A stretch of 64,000 nt of DNA. Origin: Bacteroidota bacterium (GTDB lineage Bacteria; Bacteroidota; Bacteroidia; CAIKAF01). The translations under genes and the position numbers were made by a program. The stretch lies in NCBI GenBank assembly GCA_023432985.1, contig JAEZEQ010000004.1, positions 1 to 64,000 of the forward strand. Reading direction: 5' to 3'. Below, one piece after another: positions 33,822 to 42,572 of this stretch. Under the pieces are notes generated by a model, which did no database searches, was not told where the DNA came from, and saw only the letters and a list, made by a program, of their open reading frames with translations. The number at the start of each line of letters is the position of its first letter. Position 1 is the stretch's first letter.

Positions 33822-35255
33822 TTATTCCGCAAAATAAATCAACCTCACTTGTCGGTCGACCTGCAGCACTTTTTTATTGGGAAAATAAGACGCTATCCTA
33901 TCCTCGAATCTATATTCGCCATACAAGAAATATTCGCCCGCATCTATATAAAGAAGCGAGGATGGTTCTAATTCCCTTATCAGAAAATCTATTCTCTCCT
34001 CATCCCAAAAAGTGAAAATATTTTGTGCTTTTAATGCGCTATTTATTTCCTGCAAAGGAACTTCCTTAAGATTGGAATGGTAGGCCAAGGTCAACCCATA
34101 CCATTCAGGAAATAACAATACGACAGCGCTCCTGTGCTCTTGTTGAAACTCGGAGGTCAAGCTCGCAACCCGCTCGGGATGATCATCGGGTTTGGCGTTG
34201 AATTTCAATCCGGATAGCAAAGCGATCAATATAGCTATCATCAAATATTTACCCCGCGCCGTTTCATTCAATACCGAAGAAAGCAATATGCCAAAAACGG
34301 GTACAAATCCGAAAAATAAAAAGCTTAAATATCTGGATTGAAACATGGGTTTATAAAGAGAAAAAACAAATACAGAGAGGTACAAAAACAGTAAAACCAC
34401 ACCCAAAAAACCTGTCCACCTCCACGATTCGGGAGTAAAACGCAATTGTTTTAATTTCACTCTGCTTTCCGGCAATAGCAACCCAATAGCCAGCAGCAGA
34501 AGTATGATCCAAAACCGGAAATTAAATGCCGTATTCCACTGTCCATATAATTGTTTCCAATCGGGCGGACTACCCCATAGGGTATTATCCGGATCCGAGA
34601 GACGTTGCAATAAAATCCACCCAAAAGGAAGGAGTAGGACTGCCAACAAAAATGAAAAAACAAGAATCGAATGCAGTGGTTTAACCTGTTTTTTTAGAAT
34701 AACCCAATAAAACAAAGGCAAAGTCAACACACTTAAATAATGTGTATACACAGCCAAGGCGGTTAACAATGCAGCGGAAAAAATAAAATAAAAGCCTTTT
34801 TTTTCTTGAATAAAACTCAATAGAAAAAGCGCCAAACTAAGCATAAAAAAACATAAGGCATAAGCGCGCATTTCCTGCGAAAAAATCCATTGTTCCTGCA
34901 GGAACGTAAACATCAATGCCACAAAAAATGCGATTGATTGCTTATAAAAACGAGAAATAAGTGCAAACCAAAGTGCGGGCACTGCAGATGCTGCAAGGAG
35001 AGAAGGCAGGCGCAATGCCCAAACTTCTGTTCCAAAAACACGCATCCAGTAATGCATAAAAATCTCGTAGGCAGGTGGATTATTCCCTTGCAACAAAATA
35101 GACACTATATCCTTTACGGGCAAAAGTGCATGATAAAAAGTAAAAGGTTCATCTCCGGAAAAGGAGACTTTGGTATAAAAGAGACCTTTCAGAAACAGGT
35201 TGAATCCGAATAACAAAAACGTATAGGCATAAACTTTTTTGGTTAACGGATACAT
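33822..35255 (-). CDS. GT39/PMT-type membrane glycosyltransferase
   Basis: A 477-residue polytopic protein of the GT-C fold. The first large loop has the catalytic Asp-Glu (FSGDEPFTFYH) and GNNPPAYEIFMHYW, both typical of dolichyl/polyprenyl-phosphate-sugar mannosyltransferases (PMT_2/ArnT-like). About ten membrane helices follow, with a soluble C-terminal ~120 residues. It would transfer a sugar from a lipid carrier to protein, lipid A or glycan on the periplasmic side. It begins 6 bases after the T9SS cargo gene; a role in glycosylating that protein is speculative. Confidence 0.85.
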   Translation of the reverse strand: MYPLTKKVYAYTFLLFGFNLFLKGLFYTKVSFSGDEPFTFYHALLPVKDIVSILLQGNNPPAYEIFMHYWMRVFGTEVWALRLPSLLAASAVPALWFALISRFYKQSIAFFVALMFTFLQEQWIFSQEMRAYALCFFMLSLALFLLSFIQEKKGFYFIFSAALLTALAVYTHYLSVLTLPLFYWVILKKQVKPLHSILVFSFLLAVLLLPFGWILLQRLSDPDNTLWGSPPDWKQLYGQWNTAFNFRFWIILLLLAIGLLLPESRVKLKQLRFTPESWRWTGFLGVVLLFLYLSVFVFSLYKPMFQSRYLSFLFFGFVPVFGILLSSVLNETARGKYLMIAILIALLSGLKFNAKPDDHPERVASLTSEFQQEHRSAVVLLFPEWYGLTLAYHSNLKEVPLQEINSALKAQNIFTFWDEERIDFLIRELEPSSLLYIDAGEYFLYGEYRFEDRIASYFPNKKVLQVDRQVRLIYFAE

Positions 35256-35261
35256 CTGTAT

Positions 35262-36707
35262 TTAGTGCTTAATAAATGGGAAATAAGCAGGCGGCATTTG
35301 ATCGGCATGCAGTACAATAAAATAAGAACCTTTTCCCAGCATAGAAAGCGAAATCTGATAGAGACCTTCACCCTGAAAGCTTCCTGTTTGCATGGTTCTT
35401 CCGGCCATATCCACAATCATATAATCCGATTTTCGGGGCACTTCCAGATACAAAAAATCGCTGGCCGGATTCGGATAAATTTTCCATTTCGTTTCTTTTT
35501 CCGTTTCCAGATCAACGCTAACCGAAGTTGCCGTTGCCCCAAATTCGCCAAATTTAGACAAGAGCAGCGCCTGTATTCCGGGGCCATAGCTTTGGGTATA
35601 TCCTACAGCAACAAGTCCCTTATCGTGCGAGGCACAAATTCCATAGAAACCGTCAATGGGGAAAATAATACCCGATTCCTTATTAAAAAAGGGCAAACCA
35701 TCGGGGTAACTGCGGATTACCACAGCCTGAAAATCATCATTATACTTATATCGGCTTTCACCGGCCATTATAAATACATCATTTCCAAAATGGGCATAAT
35801 CATTAATTTCCAAACCATAATCATCCCATTCCGGTGCCATCAAATGCCATAATTCCACCGATGCAGAATCGTCAAGTTTTATTTGCAAACTTTTGGAAAA
35901 ATTTGTGCTATCGTAATGGAAATATCCACCGAGCATAATTCCATTTCCATGGGAAACAGCAATACAATTTAATTTTTCATTCTTCCCATAATCAAAGCGC
36001 AAACTATCCAAAAAATCGCCATTGCCATTCACGATCCACACCATTGCATCACTGCTGTCAACATACGTGCGAGTAGCATGGCCGCTAATCAGAAAACGAT
36101 CGGGACCATACTGAACAATATCCGTAAACACGGTATAATCCGAACTTTTAAGTACGTATGATTTCAGCGTATCCAGATTTTCATTGAGTTTCAACAGATA
36201 TCCATTTGTAGCGCCTCCGCCTTCAAAAAAGGTTTCACCCACCAACAGATAACCATCACCGGTAGCAACGGCGGCGTGACATAAATCCCATTCATCCGTA
36301 CCGCTATATCCTGTTTTTATAGTATCTCCATTCGATAAAATCTTGGCATAATAAAAATCGTATTCATACGGAAAAAAACCGTTACTGGAACCGGCTATAA
36401 GGTATTCACCGGGGAGATTGCCCTCCACAATAGCTTCGGCCATATCGACATTGGCTGTACCTATACTTTTTTGCCATTGGGCTATACCCAAAGAGTCCGT
36501 TTTAATAATATACATATCAGAAGCTCCCTGTCCCATAGAACCGGAATATCCGACAACCAGAAAACCCGAATCGGGAGTAAGAATAAGATCATTACCTTTT
36601 TCTTCATTCACTCCCCCATAAGTGCGTACCCATGGACTTTGAGCAAGAGCGCTGAACGACAGGAGCAGGCCAAGTATGCTTGCACTAAATTTAAGATTTA
36701 CCCGCAT
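35262..36707 (-). CDS. Secreted beta-propeller-like protein with T9SS type A sorting domain
   Basis: A 481-residue exported protein. Signal peptide MRVNLKFSASILGLLLSFSALAQ; then five to six repeated blade-like units with DSGFLVVGYSGS, GDGYLLVGETFF, HGNGIMLGGYFHY and DKGLVAVGYTQSYG; then a C-terminal sorting domain beginning KIYPNPASDFLYLEV and containing MIVDMAGRTMQTG and GLYQISLSMLGKGSYFIV. This domain directs export through the type IX system and surface attachment. Its ATG lies 17 bases inside the end of the DUF5723 gene. Confidence 0.93.
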   Translation of the reverse strand: MRVNLKFSASILGLLLSFSALAQSPWVRTYGGVNEEKGNDLILTPDSGFLVVGYSGSMGQGASDMYIIKTDSLGIAQWQKSIGTANVDMAEAIVEGNLPGEYLIAGSSNGFFPYEYDFYYAKILSNGDTIKTGYSGTDEWDLCHAAVATGDGYLLVGETFFEGGGATNGYLLKLNENLDTLKSYVLKSSDYTVFTDIVQYGPDRFLISGHATRTYVDSSDAMVWIVNGNGDFLDSLRFDYGKNEKLNCIAVSHGNGIMLGGYFHYDSTNFSKSLQIKLDDSASVELWHLMAPEWDDYGLEINDYAHFGNDVFIMAGESRYKYNDDFQAVVIRSYPDGLPFFNKESGIIFPIDGFYGICASHDKGLVAVGYTQSYGPGIQALLLSKFGEFGATATSVSVDLETEKETKWKIYPNPASDFLYLEVPRKSDYMIVDMAGRTMQTGSFQGEGLYQISLSMLGKGSYFIVLHADQMPPAYFPFIKH

Positions 36708-37998
36708 TTTTTTTACTTTTTATTCCAGAAAAACTTTTCACCATTCCAAAATATCCTCCAAATCCGGAGCTATATTTTTCGGCCACCAGGCCTTGCAACT
36801 GATTGGTTCCAAGATTAAAAACCCATCCCTTACCCAGATCAAAGCCCAAATCGACACCAATCGAATAGCTTCCCCAGCCTCCATACGAAACACTTCCCCC
36901 AATCATAATTTGCGCGTCGGGATAACCCCAAACCCGAATGCTTCCCATAGGCATAGCACCGGAGAACAAACGTTGAGAAAAAATCAGACTTCCATACAAT
37001 TTAAAGGGAATAAGTTCTCGATTATAGGCTATTTGAATCTGTGCCGGCAGGGGCAAAATTCGCCTGCCTGTAAACTTACCCTCGTTTACAATGCGCATGG
37101 CGCTATCACCTAAATTTTGGAAAAAATCTCCATTCAGGTCATAGGGACTATTCAAAACCACGCCTTCAAAATTCAGACTTGTATCCAGGGCCAAACCTTG
37201 CGAAAATTTTCTTGTTTGCACAAAGCCAAAATCCTGAGCTTTTATAGAGATAGAATTCTTCCGTGTGGGATCCTGAATATTCAAGAAAAAATCGGCTCCC
37301 ATTCCCCAGCCATTGGGGTAATGATATCGGCTTTTGGAGGCGTCGTTTCCGTAATATGCAAAATCGGCGCCGGCATTCAGCGTAAAAGCATCTTCAGAGG
37401 TATATAAGTGCCCTGAACGAATAGATATATCGGCGAAATTACTTGCATTAATATAAGACAGGGCGAATCCCATATTTCCGGTCCATTTCCCTTTAGTCAT
37501 CTGATGTATCAATCCGAACGACAGCTGCTGATAGGCCAGGAACTGTAATCTGTCGTCACGAAAATGCAGAGTATCACCTTTGAATGGAGCATTGCCGTAA
37601 AACATCAATTTATAAGTATCTCGCGATAATCGGCCGCTTGCCACAACTCGGTTTTTATAGCCCACATGATAGCCCCAATTTCTTTCTTTTCCTATAAATT
37701 TTTCAGGAAAATGCACAAAAGAAAGTTCGGCATTCAGATCCAATCCCAATCGGTTCACATTCTTCAGGCGTTTATCCGTGCGACTTTTCATAAGGGGACT
37801 TATTTGTTTCCCTCCACTGATAACCTTAAGCAATTCTGCATTGAGGCTGTTGGATTGATGTTCCAAAGAAGCCTGTATAGAAAAATGCATGGGATTTTGG
37901 GTATAATTTGCCGGAAAGGCGTGGTATTGAGGCCCGGATGAAAACCACATCATCATGGGGAACAACCAATTCAGTGTATCACTAACTACAGAAACCAC
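36691..37998 (-). CDS. DUF5723-like outer-membrane beta-barrel protein
   Basis: A ~430-residue protein rich in amphipathic strands ending in aromatic residues (GNMGFALSYINASNF, GGSVSYGGWGSYSIGVDLGF), as in outer-membrane barrels of the DUF5723 type. The frame opens at GTG 37998, and three consecutive ATGs lie at 37956-37948. The usual signal peptide is not clean in either version, so the N-terminus is uncertain. It lies between a lipoprotein gene and the T9SS cargo gene, overlapping the latter by 17 bases. Confidence 0.78.
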   Translation of the reverse strand: MVSVVSDTLNWLFPMMMWFSSGPQYHAFPANYTQNPMHFSIQASLEHQSNSLNAELLKVISGGKQISPLMKSRTDKRLKNVNRLGLDLNAELSFVHFPEKFIGKERNWGYHVGYKNRVVASGRLSRDTYKLMFYGNAPFKGDTLHFRDDRLQFLAYQQLSFGLIHQMTKGKWTGNMGFALSYINASNFADISIRSGHLYTSEDAFTLNAGADFAYYGNDASKSRYHYPNGWGMGADFFLNIQDPTRKNSISIKAQDFGFVQTRKFSQGLALDTSLNFEGVVLNSPYDLNGDFFQNLGDSAMRIVNEGKFTGRRILPLPAQIQIAYNRELIPFKLYGSLIFSQRLFSGAMPMGSIRVWGYPDAQIMIGGSVSYGGWGSYSIGVDLGFDLGKGWVFNLGTNQLQGLVAEKYSSGFGGYFGMVKSFSGIKSKKNAGKS

Positions 37999-38012
37999 AA
38001 ATAAATCAGATT

Positions 38013-39605
38013 TTAGATATTATACTTAAGTTGACCTTTCAATTTCAGATGCATATAATAATTATCCTTCCAATGCGTCAAGGCCGGTTGTCCGGATGTT
38101 TGAAATTTAATTTTAAAGCGTATGCGAACGGCTTGGCGAACATGCTCTAATGCCGATTCAGACAAGCTTCCGGTCAACTCAGAAACGACGGGACTTATAG
38201 ATTCATTATTCATATCCGTAATTGCCGGATCGAGCTTGGTTTGAAACAAGAGAGAATCCAATGTCTGTCCCCATTCATCTTCGAAATAAAGTTGAGCCTC
38301 GGCAGCCAGGGGAAAGAAATTTTCGGCCCAAAGGGTGAGTCCTAATTCCTTAATCTGATCCGATTTCAACAGCTTTGCCATGTCGGCTTTTACCGTATCC
38401 GAAAGCAATAATCCGTCCATTCCAAAAGAAAATGGCGCATCAATACGTAGACGAATTTCGGATTTCGATTGGGCATAAATAAAATCATTCCCTCCCGATG
38501 ATGGTCCGTTAGGGTTGATAATAAAATCGGCTTTCATTTTAATTTTATCGGGAATATTCTCTACAAAATCGATCAAATTGCTATTGCTGCTTTGGAACAA
38601 AATATCCTGCACCGTAGAAATATATTCGGGATTATTCCATTGTTGATTAATGGCTCGATTAATATTCACCACTCCCCCTATAATAGGGTGTTGCAGGGCA
38701 ACTACATTTCCTGTGCGCGTATTAATACCGGTCAATTCCTGCAATTTCACCCTCAAATCTACACCGACTCCATTGGTAATTTTCAGGTTCATCAAAATAT
38801 CTTGCAATTGCAGAGAACCCGATTGAATCATATTCAAGGCTTGAATATGCAGAGTATCCTGAGTAAAACTAATTGTTTGGGTTTTAATTTTCCCACGAGC
38901 ATAATGCGGTTTCAATCCTTTCAGATTAAAGGTTAGTCCCACCAATTGCGTTCCGGCATTTACCGTAAAGGGCTGTGCATTTGTGGGTAAATATGCCGTA
39001 ATGCGCAATCTCAGCTTATTCGACAAGTTATTATTATCACCAGAAAAATCAAGAAAATATCCATTTAAATTATTAGTAGTGCTCAACAAAGCCGGTTTAG
39101 ATCCATTCGAAGCCGACATAGATTCCAATTGCATAAAGGCTTGTCCGTTCTTTACCGCTTTTGGAATTTCCAATTTCACATCGAGGGGTTGTGTTGCGTA
39201 GGAAAAAATTTGCAATTCGACCATTCCTTCCGACAAAATAGCCTCGAGTAAATTCGCCTGAGTAACATTAAAATCGAGGTAATTATCATAAACCACAAAC
39301 ATGGCGCCGGGACTTACATTGAGGGTAAGTGGGGCCGTAAAAGAATACACTAAACTGGTATCCGGAATATTCAAAACGCTATCCACCGGAAGGGTAAATA
39401 CGTTCTTATCGAATACATAATTCAACTTACCGTCAGGTGCTGCCTGCACTTCGCCAACTGGAATAATATTAGAAGGTGTAAGCGTGGTTTTTGCCAAGGG
39501 AGCTTCCCAGTCCGTTTCCCAATTCGGATCGAGTTTACAAGCCTGAAAACAGAGCATAAACAAAATGCCGAACAGAGCTAAAATCGGGATATTTTTTGTT
39601 TCCAT
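38013..39605 (-). CDS. Large lipoprotein of unknown function
   Basis: A 530-residue exported lipoprotein with lipobox Cys23 (FQAC). The mature part is mostly beta, with several similar ~110-residue sections (for example AQLYFEDEWGQTLDSLLF, LRLRITAYLPTNAQPFTV), suggesting tandem beta-sandwich domains. No named family is recognised. It is the first gene of a three-gene envelope operon with the barrel and the T9SS cargo. A -7-like box TATTTTTA ends 4 nt before the ATG. Confidence 0.85.
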   Translation of the reverse strand: METKNIPILALFGILFMLCFQACKLDPNWETDWEAPLAKTTLTPSNIIPVGEVQAAPDGKLNYVFDKNVFTLPVDSVLNIPDTSLVYSFTAPLTLNVSPGAMFVVYDNYLDFNVTQANLLEAILSEGMVELQIFSYATQPLDVKLEIPKAVKNGQAFMQLESMSASNGSKPALLSTTNNLNGYFLDFSGDNNNLSNKLRLRITAYLPTNAQPFTVNAGTQLVGLTFNLKGLKPHYARGKIKTQTISFTQDTLHIQALNMIQSGSLQLQDILMNLKITNGVGVDLRVKLQELTGINTRTGNVVALQHPIIGGVVNINRAINQQWNNPEYISTVQDILFQSSNSNLIDFVENIPDKIKMKADFIINPNGPSSGGNDFIYAQSKSEIRLRIDAPFSFGMDGLLLSDTVKADMAKLLKSDQIKELGLTLWAENFFPLAAEAQLYFEDEWGQTLDSLLFQTKLDPAITDMNNESISPVVSELTGSLSESALEHVRQAVRIRFKIKFQTSGQPALTHWKDNYYMHLKLKGQLKYNI

Positions 39606-39638
39606 AGAGTAAAAATATAATAATATTGACAGAAAAAA

Positions 39639-40922
39639 TCAATAGCCGTATTTTTCTTTCCAGAGATTCCTCAATCGTTCTCTGTATTCCCCTTCCATTC
39701 TATTCTGTCCCGGAGAATAAAAAACTTTACCTTCTGCAGATTCGGGCATAAATTCCTGGTTTACAAAATTACCTTCATAGGCATGTGCATATCCGTAATT
39801 ATCGCCATATCCCAGCTCTTTCATGAGCGAGGTGGGCGCATTACGCAGGTGCAGGGGGACGGGTAAATTTCCACTTTGCTTTACAAAGGCCTGGGCTTGA
39901 CCAATGGCTTCATAGGCGGTATTACTTTTGGCAGAAACGGCGAGATAGATAACGGCATTCGACAAGATAATGCGACTTTCCGGCCAGCCAATAACCGACA
40001 CTGCCTGGAAGCAAGAATTGGCAATTACCATAGCCATAGGATTAGCCTGTCCAATATCTTCGGCTGCAAGAATAAGCAAACGTCGGGCAATAAACTTCAC
40101 ATCTTCTCCTCCTTCGCACATGCGTGCAAGGTAATATATGGCGGCATTGGGATCACTTCCTCTTATACTTTTAATAAAAGCCGAAATAATATCATAATGC
40201 AACTCCCCATTTTTATCATAAGAAGATATATTAGAAGCCACAGCCTTTTGCACCATTTCATTGGTAATAATAAGGGGCTTATTCTGTTTATTCACCTCCA
40301 CGGTAAGTTCGAGCGCATTTAATAATTTGCGGGCATCTCCACCGCTGATTTTCAACAAAGCATCCGTTTCCTGGAGTTGTATATCTCTTTCCTTCAGCTC
40401 TGCATCCGACTCAATAGCATGATGCAAAATTTCGATCAATTCATCCTTTCCATGATGTTGCAGTGTAAAAACCTGACAACGACTCAGCAAGGCGTTGATT
40501 ACTTCGAAGGAGGGATTCTCGGTAGTGGCACCAATCAGCGTAATGGTTCCTTTTTCGACTGCGCCGAGGAGACTATCTTGTTGACTTTTATTAAACCTGT
40601 GTATCTCATCAATAAACAAAACCGTTCTTTTTCCTTGCGAAAAAAGGCTCGATTTAGCCGCATTGTCCAATACTTCCCTCACCTCTTTCACACCACTATT
40701 GATGGCACTTAATTGAAAAAAAGGCCGGTCGAAATGCTTGGCTAACATCAGGGCCAGGGTTGTTTTTCCCGTACCGGGAGGACCCCAAAAAATCATGGAA
40801 GGTAAAATCCCATTTTCAATCATCAATTGTATAGGCATTCCCTTTCCGAGCAAGTGTTTTTGCCCTTTATAGGAGTTTAAATCCTGAGGCCGCATACGCT
40901 CTGCTAACGGTGAAGTATTCAT
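39639..40922 (-). CDS. rarA: Replication-associated recombination protein A (RarA/MgsA)
   Basis: AAA+ ATPase acting at stalled replication forks. The 427-aa protein has Walker A GPPGTGKTT (~46-54), Walker B VLFIDEIHRF, sensor GATTENPSF, and the C-terminal tetramerisation region ending in PGQNRMEGEYRERLR. All motifs are intact. A -7-like box TACTTTCG (plus 40927-40934) ends just 4 nt before the ATG. Divergent from gldA. Confidence 0.96.
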   Translation of the reverse strand: MNTSPLAERMRPQDLNSYKGQKHLLGKGMPIQLMIENGILPSMIFWGPPGTGKTTLALMLAKHFDRPFFQLSAINSGVKEVREVLDNAAKSSLFSQGKRTVLFIDEIHRFNKSQQDSLLGAVEKGTITLIGATTENPSFEVINALLSRCQVFTLQHHGKDELIEILHHAIESDAELKERDIQLQETDALLKISGGDARKLLNALELTVEVNKQNKPLIITNEMVQKAVASNISSYDKNGELHYDIISAFIKSIRGSDPNAAIYYLARMCEGGEDVKFIARRLLILAAEDIGQANPMAMVIANSCFQAVSVIGWPESRIILSNAVIYLAVSAKSNTAYEAIGQAQAFVKQSGNLPVPLHLRNAPTSLMKELGYGDNYGYAHAYEGNFVNQEFMPESAEGKVFYSPGQNRMEGEYRERLRNLWKEKYGY

Positions 40923-40926
40923 AGGA

Positions 40927-40934
40927 CGAAAGTA
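40927..40934 (-). promoter_or_regulatory. -7-like box 4 nt from the rarA start
   Basis: TACTTTCG on the minus strand (7 of 8 matches to TAnnTTTG). Only TCCT separates it from the ATG. Confidence 0.4.
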
Positions 40935-40969
40935 CGATTTTATTTCACGAAAGTGGAGCTTAATTTACG

Positions 40970-40977
40970 TATATTCG
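40970..40977 (+). promoter_or_regulatory. -7-like box of gldA
   Basis: TATATTCG (7 of 8 matches to TAnnTTTG), 22 nt before the ATG at 41000. Confidence 0.4.
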
Positions 40978-40999
40978 CACTATAAAAAGTAAAAATTCC

Positions 41000-41911
41000 A
41001 TGTCGATTTCAGCGAAAGATGTAAGTAAAATTTATGGCGAACAAAAAGCATTAAACGGAGTCAGCTTCGACATTAAGTCGGGCGAAGTGGTCGGATTTCT
41101 TGGTCCAAACGGTGCCGGAAAATCTACCATGATGAAAATCATCACCTGCTATTTGCCTGCCAGTTCGGGTCAGGTTTGGGTGAACGGACTAAACGTTAAT
41201 GAGAATCCGGAAGAAGTAAAAAAACATGTGGGCTATTTACCCGAAAGCAATCCCCTTTATTACGACATGTATGTACGCGAATACCTGGAATATGCTGCCG
41301 GCATGTATGGAATAAAAAATGTACGCAAACAGGCGGATAAAATGATAGAATTAACCGGACTTTCGCCGGAAAAACATAAAAAAATCGGGGCTTTATCGAA
41401 GGGTTATAAACAGCGTGTAGGCATAGCACAAGCCATGATACACGACCCAAGCGTTTTAATATTGGACGAACCGACCTCTGGCTTAGATCCCAATCAACTC
41501 GTTGATATTCGCAAGCTCATCATAGAAATAGGTCGCGAAAAAACAGTTATGCTCAGTACCCATATCATGCAGGAAGCCGAGGCTATGTGTAACCGCATTA
41601 TCATTATTAATAAAGGGAATATTGTAGCCAATAAATCTACATCCGAAATAACCCAAAGCTTAGGCAAGAGACAAGTAATTCATATCGAATTCAGTGCTGA
41701 AGTGCCACTCAATGAATTGAGAAAAATAGAGGGCATACTAAAAGCTGAAAAGTTGCAAAACAACAGTTATCAAATCGAAGCCAAAGAACAAATTGATGTA
41801 CGCAGTGCCCTATTCCAATTTGCCGTTGCCAAAGGCGTAACCATATTAACCGTTGCCAAAAGCGATCTAAGTCTGGAAGATGTATTTCGCTCGCTTACAG
41901 GCAAAAAATAA
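41000..41911 (+). CDS. gldA: Gliding-motility ABC transporter ATPase GldA
   Basis: A 303-residue ATP-binding subunit. Walker A GPNGAGKST (~36-44), LPESNPLYYDMYVREYL (typical of GldA), the signature variant LSKGYKQRVGIAQAM, Walker B VLILDEPTSGLDP and the switch His (STHIM) are in order. A C-terminal ~80-residue domain follows. GldA works with GldF and GldG, which are encoded here at 54721-57152, so the transporter is split over two loci 13 kb apart. The haem lipoprotein gene follows 7 bases later. Confidence 0.92.
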   Translation: MSISAKDVSKIYGEQKALNGVSFDIKSGEVVGFLGPNGAGKSTMMKIITCYLPASSGQVWVNGLNVNENPEEVKKHVGYLPESNPLYYDMYVREYLEYAAGMYGIKNVRKQADKMIELTGLSPEKHKKIGALSKGYKQRVGIAQAMIHDPSVLILDEPTSGLDPNQLVDIRKLIIEIGREKTVMLSTHIMQEAEAMCNRIIIINKGNIVANKSTSEITQSLGKRQVIHIEFSAEVPLNELRKIEGILKAEKLQNNSYQIEAKEQIDVRSALFQFAVAKGVTILTVAKSDLSLEDVFRSLTGKK

Positions 41912-41918
41912 CTTAGAA

Positions 41919-42509
41919 ATGAAAAAAACAGTCCTGTTTCTGCTTCCTTGCATATTGTCATGGGGATTCTATTCCTGTCAGAATACAACTACGCAAGCCC
42001 CCAAAAACAACACATCTTATCTTGCTTTAGGCGATAGTATTTCTGCCATTGCGCAAGCGAGTCTTTCGACCCATTTGCAAGAGAAAATGAAAAAAGAAGG
42101 CAGCGCAGGAGCTGTATTGTTTTGTAGTCAGCATGCCCAGGAAATCACCGATTCACTGGCCGGGATATATGGAGTAAAACTAAAAAGAATTACAGAAAAA
42201 AACAGGAATCCCAATAATGCATTTTCGGAAAAGGAAGATCATAGAATGTGGACTAAAATGCAGCAATGGCATAAAGAAAAGGGTACTGCCGCTCAAGCCG
42301 AATTGGTCGAAAGCGAAAAACGCGTACTGTATTACAAGCCTATATTATTGGCAATGCCGACTTGTTTGGCATGTCACGGACCGGAGGAGCAAATAGACAG
42401 TCTGACCAGAAAACATATAGCGCATTATTATCCCGATGATAAAGCTATGAATTATGCCCTGGGAGATATGCGGGCATTGTGGAAAATAGAATTCAGTAAA
42501 GAAGATTAA
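41919..42509 (+). CDS. DUF3365-type c-haem lipoprotein
   Basis: A ~196-residue lipoprotein: signal peptide with lipobox FYSC (Cys20), a DUF3365 (Tll0287-like) sensor/haem domain and the haem-c motif CLACHG near residue 149. DUF3365 domains are redox- or gas-sensing modules in many bacteria; as a free-standing lipoprotein it may carry electrons or sense redox state in the periplasm. The frame opens earlier at 41880 inside gldA, but the ATG at 41919 gives the signal peptide. It shares a transcript with gldA (7-nt gap), with no known link to gliding. Confidence 0.88.
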   Translation: MKKTVLFLLPCILSWGFYSCQNTTTQAPKNNTSYLALGDSISAIAQASLSTHLQEKMKKEGSAGAVLFCSQHAQEITDSLAGIYGVKLKRITEKNRNPNNAFSEKEDHRMWTKMQQWHKEKGTAAQAELVESEKRVLYYKPILLAMPTCLACHGPEEQIDSLTRKHIAHYYPDDKAMNYALGDMRALWKIEFSKED

Positions 42510-42521
42510 AAAAAACAGAAT

Positions 42522-42557
42522 AAAAAAAACCGACTTAAAGAATAAGTCGGTTTTTTT
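42522..42557. terminator. Bidirectional terminator between the haem lipoprotein gene and gltA
   Basis: Stem CCGACTTA / TAAGTCGG extended by seven A-T pairs, loop AAGAA. It serves both convergent genes. Confidence 0.9.
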
Positions 42558-42572
42558 GCTTTAAAAATAGGC

